Of a DNA stretch of 64,000 nucleotides, positions 27,225 through 37,684 are shown in pieces; position 1 is the first letter of the stretch, and the number at the start of each line of letters is the position of its first letter. The stretch is taken from positions 248,001 to 312,000 of the forward strand of contig CAWJRN010000016.1 in NCBI GenBank assembly GCA_963845265.1. The letters run 5' to 3'. The notes beneath the pieces are model-generated. The model searched no databases, was not told the DNA's origin, and was given only the letters and a program-made list of their open reading frames with translations. The translations under genes were made by a program, and so were the position numbers. This DNA is from DYRB01 sp963845265 (GTDB taxonomy: Bacteria; Pseudomonadota; Gammaproteobacteria; Chromatiales; Chromatiaceae).

Positions 27225-30200
27225 ATGAAGCGTATGCTGATCAACGCAACTCAGCCGGAAGAGTTGCGAGTGGCCATCGTCGATGGCCAACAACTGTTCA
27301 ACCTGGATATCGAATCGCCCGGTCGGGAACAGAAAAAAGCCAACATTTACAAAGGCATCATCACCCGCATCGAACCCAGCCTGGAGGCCGCCTTCGTCGA
27401 GTACGGGGCCGACCGCCACGGATTCCTTCCCCTCAAAGAGATCTCCCGGGCCTACTTCGAGCCCGACTCCGCCAGCCCCGGCAGCCGCATCAACATCAAG
27501 GACGTGCTCAAGGAACGGCGCGAAGTCGTCGTGCAAATCGAGAAGGAGGAGCGGGGCAACAAGGGCGCTGCCCTGACCACCTTCATCTCGCTGGCCGGCC
27601 GCTACCTGGTCCTGATGCCCAATAACCCGCGCGCTGGTGGCGTCTCCCGGCGTATCGAGGGGGCGGATCGCAGCGACCTGCGCGATGTCATGAGCCAGCT
27701 CCAGATCCCCGAGGACATGGGACTGATCGTGCGCACCGCCGGCGTCGGCAAAAACCTCGAAGAGCTCCAGTGGGACCTGGATTACCTCCTGCAACTCTGG
27801 CAGGCCATCGAGTCGTCCGCTGCCGAGCGCAAGGGGCCCTTCCTGATCTATCAGGAGAGCGACGTCATCATCCGCTCCATCCGCGACTACCTGCGCGGCG
27901 ACATCGGCGAGATCGTCATCGACGACCGCAACATGTACGAGAAGGCCGAGGCCTTCATCCGGCAGGTCATGCCGGGCAACCAGAAGAAACTGCGCCTCTA
28001 CGACGACGACACCCCGCTATTTACGCGCTACCAGATCGAGACCCAGATCGAGTCGGCCTTTCAGCGCATGGTCCACCTGCCCTCCGGTGGCTCTATCGTC
28101 TTCGACATTGGCGAGGCCCTCACCTCCATCGACATCAACTCGGCCCGCGCCACCAAGGGCGCGGACATTGAGGAGACGGCGTTCAACACCAACCTGGAGG
28201 CGGCCGACGAGATTGCCCGCCAGTTGCGCCTGCGCGACCTGGGTGGGCTCTTCGTCATCGACTTCATCGATATGACCCCGGCACGCAACCAGCGTGAGGT
28301 CGAGAATCGGCTGCGCGACGCCCTCAAGCATGACCGCGCTCGCATTCAGCTTGCCCGTATCTCGCGCTTTGGCCTCATGGAGATGTCGCGTCAGCGCCTG
28401 CGCCCCTCGCTCGGCGAGTCGAGCCAGACCGTCTGCCCGCGTTGCCGCGGCCAGGGGACCATCCGCGGGGTCGAATCCCTGGGGCTGTCCATCCTGCGCA
28501 TCATCGAAGAAGAGGCGATGAAGGAGAGCACCGGTCGCATCATCGTCCAGGTCCCGGTCAAGGTCGCCACCTTCCTGCTCAACGAGAAGCGACGCAACAT
28601 CGTCGCCATCGAGCATCGCCAGGACGTGGAGGTCTTGCTCCTGCCCAACCAGCATCTGGAGACCCCGGACTACGAGATCGAGCGGGTACGGGTCCAAGAC
28701 ATGGCTGAGGAGAGCGACGAACATCCCAGCTACCAAATCGCCACCCAGGCCAGGGCCGACGATGTGAGCTACACGCGCCCCGGCGATGCCCCCCGGGCGG
28801 AGGAGCCGGCGGTCAAGCAGATCACGCCCCCCGCCCCGGCCCCACAGAGGCCCGAACCCGTGGAGACCCCGGCACTCGCGGCGACGGCACAGGCCCAACC
28901 GCACAAGGATGGACTGCTCAAGCGCATCTTCTCCACCCTGTTCCCGCCGAAGACGGCGGAGACTACCCAGACGCCGCCTGGCGGCGCGGCCGGATCCCAG
29001 AGCAGTCGGCAGCAGCGTGGTCAGGCCGAGCCCAGCCGCGCCAACCACCCGGGGGACGCCCGCCGGCAACCCGACCGCGGCGGACGGACTCAGTCTGGCC
29101 AGCGTCAGGCCCAATCCGGCGATGGTCGGCGCCAAGCCCAGGGTGACGAGCGCGGTGCTCGTGGCACGGAGCAAGACCGCCAGCGGGGCGAACGCGGCTC
29201 CCGTCGGGGTGGTCGCGGTCGCCGCGGCGAGGGTCCCCGCGATGGCGAGGCCAGGTCACAACCGGGCGGTCAACGCGGGTCAGAGCAGGACCAAACGCCG
29301 GACCGCGGCCGAGATCGGTCCCAGGAGCGATCGCCGGAGCGCCCCATCACCGAGGACCGCAACCGGCGCGAAGCGCCCCTGCGAGATGACACCACCAGAG
29401 CGGAACGTCTCGTGCGTGCCCCTGGGCAGGTCGTCGCCCGAGTCCCGGCCCCGCCACCAGCATCGGCGGACCTAACGCCACCGCAGAGCTCGGCTGTGGC
29501 AGCGCCTCCCGCGGACGAACTCCTGACCATCCCGGCTGCCGCCACCCCAGCGCCACGCCACGATGAGGCCGTGACAGACACGTCAGACACGTCCGACACG
29601 GGTGTCCAGGCGCTGACCCCAGAGGATGGGGACCAGTACCCAACCAACGAGCCGGGTGCGGAAGCACCGATCGAGGCCCGCGGTCGGCCCGAAGCTGCCG
29701 AAGCCACCGGCTCGACGGGCAGGACGGCCGATGGCAACCAGCAAGGGGCCAACGCCGAAACGACTGACACCCCCAAGCCCCGCCGCCGTCGGCGTGGCGG
29801 TGGACGCAACCGCCGCCGCAACGCAGCCCGAGCCGCGGCGAACGAAGAAAACACACCAGACGCAGCGCAAACCGCCGAGCGCGACCCCGCTGTAACCGTG
29901 CCCGAGGCCGACGCTGCACCAACCCCCGACGCGGCCCAGGCCAAGGCCGAACCGGCCAGAGGTGACTTGCCGGGCGACGACGCGACGCAGGCGCAGCCCG
30001 GTGCTCCCGAGGCACAGCTTGAGCCAGAATCGGAGCGCGCACTTGAGGGACAGCCAAAGCCTGAGCCTGAACCAAAGCCTGAGCCTGAGCCTGAGCCTGA
30101 CAGCCTGAGGCAAAGCCCGAGCCTGAGCCTGAGCCAACAGCCCGAGCCTAAGCCAAAGCCTGAGCCTGAGCCAAAGCCCGAGCCTGAGCCAAAGCCTGAG

Positions 30201-30648
30201 CCACGAGCCCGAGCCTGAGCCTGAGCCACAGCCCGAGGCAAAGCCTGAGCCTGAGCCTGAGCCCGAGCCTGAGCCAAAGCCCGAGCCCGAGCCTGAGCCT
30301 GAGCCAAAGCCCGAGCCAAAGCCCGAGCCAAAGCCTGAGCCAAAGCCCGAGCCTGAGCCTGAGCCACAGCCCGAACCGGAGCCACAGCCCGAACCGGAGC
30401 CGGAACCCAGAGCCGAGGCCGCCGCCTTGCCGGAACAGGAACCCGAACGAAAGGCGGAGTCAAGACCAAGGCACAAGTCGGTCCCGAGGCCCCGCCGCGC
30501 CAAGGCTGCGGCTGCACCAAAAGGGGCCGAGCCTATTCCCAGCGGGAACCCCAACCCCAAGGGCCCATCGAAGGGTGAGCGCAAGCGCCTGATCCAAGTC
30601 GAGACCAAGGCGACGGCGTCCGAAACGAAGGACTCAGAAGCCGACTGA
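27225..30648 (+). CDS. rne: ribonuclease E, tail reading frame broken in a repeat tract
   Basis: The ATG at 27225 gives the classic start MKRMLINATQPEELRVAIV; an upstream in-frame start adds 18 non-conserved residues. The S1 domain (about 35-120), RNase H-like region, DNase I-like catalytic region (VFDIGEALTSIDIN) and Zn-link CPRCRGQG are intact. After about residue 560 comes a long disordered arm rich in Arg/Gly/Gln (degradosome scaffold region). The last part is a PEPEPKP repeat. The frame ends early at 30218, but the repeat and a Lys-rich tail (ERKRLIQVETKAT) continue in the +1 frame to 30648. E. coli RNase E is about 1060 residues. Confidence 0.92.
30051..30410 (+). repeat. GAGCCTGAGCCAAAGCC-type coding tandem repeat
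   Basis: A degenerate 6- and 12-bp repeat encoding Pro-Glu-Pro-Lys/Gln units in the rne tail. A frame excursion between about 30100 and 30145 (the Pro-Glu pattern turns into LSLSLS-like residues and then returns) and a lasting shift near 30205 (an extra base in GAGCCACGAGCC) show that indels have occurred within it. Confidence 0.85.
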
Positions 30649-30653
30649 GACCT

Positions 30654-30687
30654 AGGGCCTGGGCGGCGTCAGCGCCGCCCAGGCCCT
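30654..30687 (+). terminator. perfect 15-bp hairpin after rne
   Basis: AGGGCCTGGGCGGCG pairs with its complement around TCAG, six bases after the TGA at 30646-30648. No T-run follows. Its position supports 30648, not 30218, as the original end of rne. Confidence 0.7.
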
Positions 30688-30783
30688 ACCGTCACCGGTG
30701 AACCCGGGCGATGGCTGCCGGTCCCCGCGACCAGTCCAGCCGACCTGACCTAAATCCCCCGCCCACGCCCCTCGCACCCAGCC

Positions 30784-31782
30784 ATGTCCACCCCCCTGGA
30801 CCGCCGACTCAGCGTCGCCCCCATGATGGACTGGACCGACCGCCACTGTCGGTACTTCCTGCGCCTCATCACCCGCCGCACCCTGCTCTATTCGGAGATG
30901 GTCACCACCGGGGCCCTCATCCACGGCGACCGGCAACGCCATCTGGGTTTCGATCCAACGGAACACCCGGTCGCCCTCCAACTCGGCGGCAGTTCGCCGG
31001 AAGACCTCGCCACCTGCGCCCAGATGGCCGAGGATTACGGCTATGACGAGGTCAACCTCAATGTCGGGTGCCCCTCGGACCGGGTCCAGAACGGGCGCTT
31101 CGGGGCCTGTCTCATGGCCGAGCCCGAGCTGGTGGCAGGCTGCGTGGCCGCCATGAAGGCGGTGATCGAGGTGCCAGTCACGGTCAAGACCCGCATCGGC
31201 ATCGATCACCGGGACAGCTACGAGGAGCTGACCGGTTTTGTCCGCCAGGTTGCCGCCGCGGGTTGCGACGCCCTGATCGTTCACGCCCGCAAGGCTTGGC
31301 TACAGGGTCTGAGCCCGAGGGAGAATCGCGAGATCCCGCCCCTGCGCTACGACTGGGTCGAGCGACTCAAGGGAGACTTCCCCGCCCTGCCCATGGCCAT
31401 CAACGGCGGCATCACCACCCTGCCCCAGGCCAGCGCCCTGCTTGAGCGACTGGACGGCGTCATGATCGGTCGCGAGGCCTACCAGAACCCCTGGATGCTC
31501 TCCCAGGCCGACGCCCTGATCTTTGGGGACACGGACCAGGGTCCGACAGCCCATGAGGTCCTAGCGGCCTACATCCCCTATGTGGAGCGCAATCTCGCCG
31601 CCGGTGTCCCGCTCATCGCCATGACCCGCCACATCCTGGGCCTCTTCCAAGGTCGCCCAGGGGCACGTGCCTGGCGCCGACATCTGAGCGAGAACGCCCA
31701 CAGGCGCGGGGCCGGGGTGGAGGTCCTGAAGGACGCCGGGGCCAAGACCAGCGACCAGCCAAGGGACCCCGCCCCGCCATAG
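30784..31782 (+). CDS. dusA: tRNA-dihydrouridine synthase A
   Basis: 332 residues. A TIM-barrel flavoenzyme that reduces uridines 20/20a in the D loop of tRNA. Hallmarks are SVAPMMDWTDRHCRYF at the start, EVNLNVGCPSDRVQNGRFGA with the catalytic Cys, VHARKAWLQGLSP and INGGITT. The FMN phosphate site GVMIGREAYQNPW is present, and that sequence is typical of DusA rather than DusB or DusC. It precedes an EamA transporter by 13 bp. Confidence 0.95.
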   Translation: MSTPLDRRLSVAPMMDWTDRHCRYFLRLITRRTLLYSEMVTTGALIHGDRQRHLGFDPTEHPVALQLGGSSPEDLATCAQMAEDYGYDEVNLNVGCPSDRVQNGRFGACLMAEPELVAGCVAAMKAVIEVPVTVKTRIGIDHRDSYEELTGFVRQVAAAGCDALIVHARKAWLQGLSPRENREIPPLRYDWVERLKGDFPALPMAINGGITTLPQASALLERLDGVMIGREAYQNPWMLSQADALIFGDTDQGPTAHEVLAAYIPYVERNLAAGVPLIAMTRHILGLFQGRPGARAWRRHLSENAHRRGAGVEVLKDAGAKTSDQPRDPAPP

Positions 31783-31795
31783 CGGAACCCCCAAC

Positions 31796-32740
31796 ATGGA
31801 CTGGCTCGCCCTATCGCTCCTCTGCGCCCTATGCCTGGCCTGCGCCGACGCGGCGACCAAGGCGTGGCTGACGGGCTACTCCGCCCGGGAGCTGGCCCTG
31901 GTGCGCTTCACCCTGACCGGGCTCCTGCTGACCCCGCTGCTGGTCGGGATGCCGCCGTTGGGCGACCTGCCTCCTGCTTTCTGGGGCTGGGTCGCCGTCA
32001 TGGTGCCCCTGGAGATAGCGGCCATGCTGCTCTACATGGCCGCCATCCGCGATCACCCCCTCTCGCTGACCCTGCCCTACCTGGCCTTCACCCCGGCCTT
32101 TGTGCTCCTGGTCGCCTTCGTCCTGCTGGGAGAGCAACCGACCCCGAGTGGGGCGAGTGGGGTATTGCTGGTCGTCTGCGGCGCCTGGCTACTCAACGTC
32201 CGCCATGCCCGTCGGGACGATTGGCGCAGTTGGGCCGAGCCATTGCGGGCCATCTTCTACGAGCCCGGATCACGCATGATGCTGGCAGTGGCGGTGATCT
32301 ATGCCTTCACCTCCACCCTGTCCAAGGGTGCCATGCAGCACATGGCGCCAGGCCATTTCGGTCCCTTCTACTTCGCCCTGTTGGGCCTCGCCGCCTTGGT
32401 CCTATTCGGCCTGCCACAACCGGCACGGCTGCTGCGTGCCTTTGGCCTGAAGCGGGCCGATCGGAGGGCTGGGAACGGGCCACCGAGCCTCAACGGGCAC
32501 CGCCCCCTGCCCCGCGTCGGGGCCGTCCTGGCGGTCGTCGGGCTCAATGGACTTATGGTCTATACCCACTTTCTGGCGCTGCAACGGGTCGAAGTGGCCT
32601 ACATGATCTCGGTCAAGCGGGTGAGCCTGCTGCTCGGCATCCTCTTCGGGGCCCTGATCTTCGGCGAACCCGGGCTCAAGACCCACCTCCCCGCCGGGGC
32701 CCTGATGCTCGCCGGGGTGGTCTTGATCGCGCTCGGATAA
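31796..32740 (+). CDS. EamA/DMT-family transporter
   Basis: 314 residues, about ten transmembrane helices in two homologous EamA repeats, with the second starting near residue 160 (MMLAVAVIYAFTSTLSKGAM). The end GEPGLKTHLPAGALMLAGVVLI is typical. DMT transporters move small metabolites, often out of the cell; the substrate cannot be read from sequence. It starts 13 bp after dusA and is probably co-transcribed. Confidence 0.88.
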   Translation: MDWLALSLLCALCLACADAATKAWLTGYSARELALVRFTLTGLLLTPLLVGMPPLGDLPPAFWGWVAVMVPLEIAAMLLYMAAIRDHPLSLTLPYLAFTPAFVLLVAFVLLGEQPTPSGASGVLLVVCGAWLLNVRHARRDDWRSWAEPLRAIFYEPGSRMMLAVAVIYAFTSTLSKGAMQHMAPGHFGPFYFALLGLAALVLFGLPQPARLLRAFGLKRADRRAGNGPPSLNGHRPLPRVGAVLAVVGLNGLMVYTHFLALQRVEVAYMISVKRVSLLLGILFGALIFGEPGLKTHLPAGALMLAGVVLIALG

Positions 32741-32918
32741 CCAGACCCATCGACGCAAGCGGTCGACAACTGACTATCGTCATCCCCGCCCGGGCCGGGT
32801 CCTTGATACAATGAGCGCCGACATTTTCGCATCCGCTGTAGTTGTAACAGGACCGAACAGCCATAGAGACTTGGCGCCGTTTGCTCGGCCCCCAGCCCCC
32901 CCCTGGACATCCGCACAC

Positions 32919-33500
32919 ATGACAGAGTACGCCCTCATCCTGGTCGGCACGGTGCTGGTCAACAACTTCGTGCTGGTCAAGTTTCTCGGCCTTTGCCCCT
33001 TCATGGGGGTGTCGAAAAAGCTCGAAACGGCCTTCGGCATGGGGCTCGCGACCATGTTCGTCATGACCCTGTCCTCGGTCCTGGCCTGGCTGGTGAATGC
33101 CTATATCCTGGTGCCCCTGGGGATCGACTACCTGCGCACCATCGCCTTTATCCTGGTGATTGCCTCAGTCGTCCAGTTCACCGAGACGGTGATGCACAAG
33201 ACCAGCCCCATGCTTTACCAGTTGCTGGGTATCTTCCTGCCGCTGATCACCACCAACTGCGCCGTCCTGGGCGTCGCCCTGCTCAACCTGCAAGAGCAAC
33301 GCACCTTCCTGGATTCGGTGGTGTACGGCTTTGGCGCCGCCGTCGGCTTCGCACTGGTGTTGGTCCTGTTCGCTGCGGTGCGCGAGCGGGTCACCGTGGC
33401 GGATGTACCTGAGCCCTTTCAGGGCAGCGCCATCGCCCTCGTGACGGCGGGGCTGATGTCCCTCGCCTTCATGGGCTTCGCCGGGCTCGTGACACACTAA
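32919..33500 (+). CDS. rnfA: Rnf complex subunit A
   Basis: 193 residues with six membrane helices. The start MTEYALILVGTVLVNNFVLVKFLGLCPFMG and the internal TTNCAVLGVALL are typical RnfA/NqrE sequences, each with a Cys proposed to hold a membrane iron-sulfur cluster. The ATG at 32919 is chosen by similarity to the family start. It heads the rnfABCDGE operon. The Rnf complex links ferredoxin and NADH or quinone redox to an ion gradient. Confidence 0.96.
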   Translation: MTEYALILVGTVLVNNFVLVKFLGLCPFMGVSKKLETAFGMGLATMFVMTLSSVLAWLVNAYILVPLGIDYLRTIAFILVIASVVQFTETVMHKTSPMLYQLLGIFLPLITTNCAVLGVALLNLQEQRTFLDSVVYGFGAAVGFALVLVLFAAVRERVTVADVPEPFQGSAIALVTAGLMSLAFMGFAGLVTH

Positions 33501-33513
33501 AGGAGACCCAGCC

Positions 33514-34086
33514 ATGTTCGTCGAAGTCGCCGCCATCGCCGTCCTTGCCGCGGTCATTGGGGTCCTCCTGGGCTACGCGTCCCTGCGCTTTCACGTCGAT
33601 GGCGACCCGGTCGTCGATCAGGTGGAGGCCGTCCTACCCCAAACCCAGTGCGCTCAATGCGGCTACCCGGGTTGCCGCCCCTACGCAGAGGCAGTCGTCA
33701 AAGACGACGAGGGCATCAACAAATGTGTCCCCGGTGGCGAGGCGGTCATGCTGGCACTGGCGGATCTGCTTGGACGCGAACCCAGCGAGGCCGGCGGCAT
33801 CGTGGAAAAGCCCAAGTGCGTGGCGGTGATCGACGACAACGAGTGCATCGGCTGCACCCTGTGCCTGCAATCCTGCCCGGTGGACGCCATCATGGGCGCA
33901 GCCAAACAGCTGCACGGCATCATCGCCAGCGAGTGCACGGGCTGCGAGCTGTGCCTCAAGCCCTGCCCGGTGGAGTGCATCCACATGCACCCCATCGAAG
34001 AGACGGTGCGGACCTGGAAGTGGCCCTTCCCCGCCAACCCAAGCCCACAGCCGGCCATCGCCATCCCCCAGGCCGAGGCTGCCTAG
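33514..34086 (+). CDS. rnfB: Rnf complex iron-sulfur subunit B
   Basis: 190 residues. An N-terminal membrane helix is followed by the CAQCGYPGC 4Fe-4S motif and then two ferredoxin clusters (CIGCTLCLQSCPVDAIMG and CTGCELCLKPCPVECIHM). It receives electrons from ferredoxin on the cytoplasmic side. AAGGAGA precedes its ATG by 8 nt, and it lies 13 bp after rnfA. Confidence 0.96.
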   Translation: MFVEVAAIAVLAAVIGVLLGYASLRFHVDGDPVVDQVEAVLPQTQCAQCGYPGCRPYAEAVVKDDEGINKCVPGGEAVMLALADLLGREPSEAGGIVEKPKCVAVIDDNECIGCTLCLQSCPVDAIMGAAKQLHGIIASECTGCELCLKPCPVECIHMHPIEETVRTWKWPFPANPSPQPAIAIPQAEAA

Positions 34087-34162
34087 GCCCAGGCGCGACC
34101 GACACGCCCGTCCCCAAGGTCGCGCCGAGGCGGCGCTCCCACACCCATAAGGTTCAGACAAG

Positions 34163-35971
34163 GTGCAAGCGACTCAGCCCAGATTTTCCAAGCGCCGGTT
34201 GTGGCAGTTCCACGGCGGCATCCATGTGCCGGACGAGAAGGACCTGTCCAACGCGGGCCCCGTGCAACCCACACCTTGCCCCAAGTATTTGATCCTGCCG
34301 ATCCAGCAACACATCGGCGCCCCCGCCAATCCCATCGTCAAGGTGGGCGACCGGGTGCTCAAGGGCCAGGTCATCGCCGAGCCAAGAGGCTATGTCTGTG
34401 CCCCGGTCCATGCCTCCAGCTCCGGGACCGTGATCGCCATCGAGGACCGGCCGATCCCCCACCCCTCGGGGCTCAACGCCCTGTGCGTGGTCATCGAGAC
34501 CGACGGTCAGGACACCTGGGCCGAGCTCCCCGAACCCCTAGCGGATTACGAGTCCTTGGACGCCGCAGTGCTGCGCGAGCGCATCCGCAACTCCGGTGTG
34601 GTCGGTCTGGGTGGGGCATCCTTCCCCACCAGCGTCAAACTCAACCCGAGCAAGGACCACAAGATCCACACCCTGGTGATCAATGGTGCCGAGTGCGAGC
34701 CCTACATCACCTGCGACGATCTGGTCATGCGCGAACGCGCAGGGGATATCCTCCAGGGCATTCGCATCCTGTTGCACCTCCTCGGGGCCCGCCATTGCCT
34801 GGTGGGAATCGAGGACAACAAACCTGAGGCCATCGAGGCCATGCGCCTGGCCAGGGCGGAGAGCGACATCAAAGACCGGGTTGAGATCGTGGTCATCCCC
34901 ACCCTCTACCCCAGCGGCGGTGAGAAGCAGCTTATCAAGGTCCTGACCGGGCATGAAGTGCCAAGCCACGGCTACCCGGCCCAGATCGGCATCGTCTGCC
35001 AGAACGTGGGCACCGTCGCCGCCGTGGCGGATGCTGTGCTAATGGGCCGTCCTCTGGTCGAGCGTGCCGTGACGGTCACCGGCCGCGGCATCGCCAGGCC
35101 GGCGAACCTCCAGGTGCGTATCGGCACCCCTGCCGCGGCGTTGATCGCCCAGTGTGGTGGACTCCAAGCCGACCTGAGCAAATTGGTCTGCGGCGGGCCT
35201 ATGATGGGCTTCACCCTGGACGACCAGGCGGTCCCCATGACCAAGGCCGCCAACTGCCTGTTGGCCCTGACCCAGACCGAATCCCCGGACCCGGGTCCGG
35301 CCCTGGCCTGTATCCGCTGCGGGCGCTGCGCGGACGCCTGTCCGGCGAATCTGCTGCCTCAGCAGCTTTACTGGCACACCCGCGCCAAGGACCTGGACCG
35401 GGTGCAGGACTACAACCTGTTCGACTGCATCGAGTGCGGCTGCTGCGCCCAGGTCTGCCCCTCCCATATCCCGTTGGTGCAGTACTACCGCTACGCCAAG
35501 ACCGAGAGCTGGGCGCGAGAGCAGGACAAGAAGAAGGCCGATCACGCCAAGGAACGGCACGCCGCCAAGCTGGAGCGCCAGGAGCGTCTGGAGCGCGAAC
35601 GCCAGGCCAAATTGCGCGCCAGGAAGAAGCCTGCGCCCGCCGCTGTCGCCAAGGGCGATGCCCCAGCCACCGCCGAGGATCCGAAGAAGGCTGCCATCGA
35701 AGCGGCCCGCCAGCGTGCGGCGGCCAAGAAGGCGGCCCTAGCCGAGCAGGGAGCAACTCCGAAAAATACCGAGGGGCTTGCCCCGGCCCAGGAACGCCAG
35801 GTGGCCGCCGCCGAGACCCGTCGGAAGGCGGCCGACGGGCCAGAGCCCGCAGCCCCGCCGATGGCGGCCCAAGGCGCCGAAACGCCCCCCTCACCACCTG
35901 TCAAGGGCACAACGCCCGCCCCGAAGGCCGAGCTCGCCAGCCCTGAGGCCGCCACAGAGGAACAGCCCTGA
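34163..35971 (+). CDS. rnfC: Rnf complex subunit C
   Basis: 602 residues from a GTG. It has the NQR/Rnf core with GVVGLGGASFPTSVK (NADH/FMN site) and INGAECEPYITCDD, followed by two 4Fe-4S motifs (CIRCGRCADACP and CIECGCCAQVCP). A long Lys/Ala-rich tail from about residue 455 is helical and low complexity, as in many gammaproteobacterial RnfC proteins. It is the peripheral NADH-facing subunit. A 76-bp gap precedes it; the next ATG is one base after its stop. Confidence 0.95.
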   Translation: MQATQPRFSKRRLWQFHGGIHVPDEKDLSNAGPVQPTPCPKYLILPIQQHIGAPANPIVKVGDRVLKGQVIAEPRGYVCAPVHASSSGTVIAIEDRPIPHPSGLNALCVVIETDGQDTWAELPEPLADYESLDAAVLRERIRNSGVVGLGGASFPTSVKLNPSKDHKIHTLVINGAECEPYITCDDLVMRERAGDILQGIRILLHLLGARHCLVGIEDNKPEAIEAMRLARAESDIKDRVEIVVIPTLYPSGGEKQLIKVLTGHEVPSHGYPAQIGIVCQNVGTVAAVADAVLMGRPLVERAVTVTGRGIARPANLQVRIGTPAAALIAQCGGLQADLSKLVCGGPMMGFTLDDQAVPMTKAANCLLALTQTESPDPGPALACIRCGRCADACPANLLPQQLYWHTRAKDLDRVQDYNLFDCIECGCCAQVCPSHIPLVQYYRYAKTESWAREQDKKKADHAKERHAAKLERQERLERERQAKLRARKKPAPAAVAKGDAPATAEDPKKAAIEAARQRAAAKKAALAEQGATPKNTEGLAPAQERQVAAAETRRKAADGPEPAAPPMAAQGAETPPSPPVKGTTPAPKAELASPEAATEEQP

Positions 35972-35972
35972 C

Positions 35973-37007
35973 ATGACCGGCCACGTCGTCTCCTCCCCCC
36001 ACAGCGCGCGGGTCAACCGCGTCGATCGGGTCATGCTCCAGGTGGTGCTGGCCCTGATCCCCGGCATCCTGGCCATGACCTGGTACTTCGGCTGGGGTCT
36101 GCTCATCAACATCGCCCTGGCGGTGACCTTCGCCGTCGGCGCCGAGGCCCTGGTGATGGCCCTGCGCGGGCGGCCCATCATGCCGGCGATCTCAGACCTG
36201 AGCGCGGTGGTTACGGCCCTGCTTTTTGCCATCACCATCCCACCCATCCTGCCCTGGTGGCTGACGCTGATGGGCATCCTGTTCGCCATCTTGATCGTCA
36301 AGCAGCTCTATGGCGGCCTGGGCTATAACCCCTTCAACCCAGCCATGGCGGCCTATGTCTTCCTACTCATCTCCTACCCGGTGGCCATGACCACCTGGCT
36401 CCCACCGAGCATGCTGGCGGACCACATCATGAGCCTCTCGGACTCCTTGCGCGCCATCTTCCTCAGCGCGCCTCCGGGCGGGACTTGGGACGCCATCAGC
36501 GCCGCCACTCCCCTTGGGGAGATGCGCACCGAGTTGGGCCTCAACCACATGATCGACGAGATCCGCCAGAGCCCGCTCTGGGGCGACTTCGGTGGGCGCG
36601 GCTGGGAGTGGGTCGCCAACTGGTTCCTGCTCGGCGGGCTCTATCTGTTGTGGAAGCGCATCATCACGTGGCACATCCCGGTCGCCTTCATCGTCGGGCT
36701 CCTCTTCATGGCCGGCACCTTCTGGGCCCTGGACCCTCAGACCCACCCGTTCCCTGCCTTCCACTTGTTTAGCGGCGGTGCCATCCTGGGGGCCTTTTTC
36801 ATCGCCACCGACCCTGTCACGGCATGTACCACCAGGCGAGGGCAGCTCATCTTCGGCGCTGCCATCGGCGCCGTGGTGTTCATCATCCGCACCTGGGGCG
36901 GTTACCCGGACGCGGTCGCCTTCGCCGTGCTTTTGATGAACATTGCCGCCCCCACTATCGACTACTACACCCAGCCGCGGGTATTCGGACATCAGAGAGG
37001 CAGTTGA
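35973..37007 (+). CDS. rnfD: Rnf complex subunit D
   Basis: 344 residues, about nine membrane helices. DAISAATPLGEMR holds the Thr that carries covalent FMN in RnfD/NqrB (the S(A/G)AT motif). The other membrane features are YNPFNPAMAAYVFLL and GAFFIATDPVTACT. The ATG at 35973 is the family start and lies directly after rnfC. Its TGA overlaps the rnfG ATG. Confidence 0.95.
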   Translation: MTGHVVSSPHSARVNRVDRVMLQVVLALIPGILAMTWYFGWGLLINIALAVTFAVGAEALVMALRGRPIMPAISDLSAVVTALLFAITIPPILPWWLTLMGILFAILIVKQLYGGLGYNPFNPAMAAYVFLLISYPVAMTTWLPPSMLADHIMSLSDSLRAIFLSAPPGGTWDAISAATPLGEMRTELGLNHMIDEIRQSPLWGDFGGRGWEWVANWFLLGGLYLLWKRIITWHIPVAFIVGLLFMAGTFWALDPQTHPFPAFHLFSGGAILGAFFIATDPVTACTTRRGQLIFGAAIGAVVFIIRTWGGYPDAVAFAVLLMNIAAPTIDYYTQPRVFGHQRGS

Positions 37008-37684
37008 TGAAGATGATCCCCATCCTGATCGCCGGGGGAGTCCTCGGCGCCTTCGCAATCGGTGGCGTGTCCCTGGTCGCGGTGACCAACGCCATGACCG
37101 TCGGCCGCATCGCCGCCGGCGAGCGTGCCGCCATGATCGCCAAGCTCCAGGCTATCGTCCCCGAGGGCAGCATCGCAAACGACCCCATGGCGGATCGCAT
37201 CGAGGTCCAGGACCCCGAGCTGCTCGGTGGCAAGACCACCGACGTCTATCGGGTACGCAAGGATGGCGAGGGGGTGGCGGTCATCCTCAACCCCATCGTC
37301 CCAGACGGCTATGCCGGCCCCATCAAGCTCCTGGTCGCCGTAATGAAGGATGGCAGCCTTGGCGGCGTTCGGGTCCTGTCCCACCACGAGACCCCTGGGC
37401 TGGGTGACCGCATCGAGGAACAGCGCCCCTACAAGTGGGACTCGGCAGGGGACCCAATGGTCTGGGTCCTGGGATTTGCGGGCAAGTCTCTGTCTGACCC
37501 TCCCCTGCCCAAGTGGGGCGTGAAGCGTGATGGCGGCGAGTTCGATCAGTTCACCGGGGCGACAATCACCCCGCGCTCCGTGGTCAAGGCGGTCAAGAAC
37601 GCCATGCTCTTCGTGCAAGAACAAGGCGACGCCCTCTATGCGCCGGCGCCAGCCCCAACCGCCACCAACGGGGGGGCGTCCTGA
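37007..37684 (+). CDS. rnfG: Rnf complex subunit G
   Basis: 225 residues. One N-terminal membrane helix is followed by a periplasmic FMN-binding domain ending in FTGATITPRSVV, where the second Thr bears covalent FMN (S/TGAT motif). VLSHHETPGLGDRIEE is another family mark. It overlaps rnfD and rnfE by one base each (TGATG). Confidence 0.95.
   Translation: MKMIPILIAGGVLGAFAIGGVSLVAVTNAMTVGRIAAGERAAMIAKLQAIVPEGSIANDPMADRIEVQDPELLGGKTTDVYRVRKDGEGVAVILNPIVPDGYAGPIKLLVAVMKDGSLGGVRVLSHHETPGLGDRIEEQRPYKWDSAGDPMVWVLGFAGKSLSDPPLPKWGVKRDGGEFDQFTGATITPRSVVKAVKNAMLFVQEQGDALYAPAPAPTATNGGAS

Noticed and set aside
26667..27794. Minus-strand 375-codon frame across the rne leader and start
   Set aside because: It overlaps the conserved rne start; codon use and content are not protein-like.
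30051..30410. Tandem GAGCCTGAGCC blocks as a CRISPR or a regulatory repeat
   Set aside because: They are codon-periodic and encode the RNase E tail.
29270..30520. Long minus-strand frames opposite the rne tail
   Set aside because: They are low-complexity reflections of the Pro/Glu/Lys repeat and GC-rich codons in rne. No start signal or domain.
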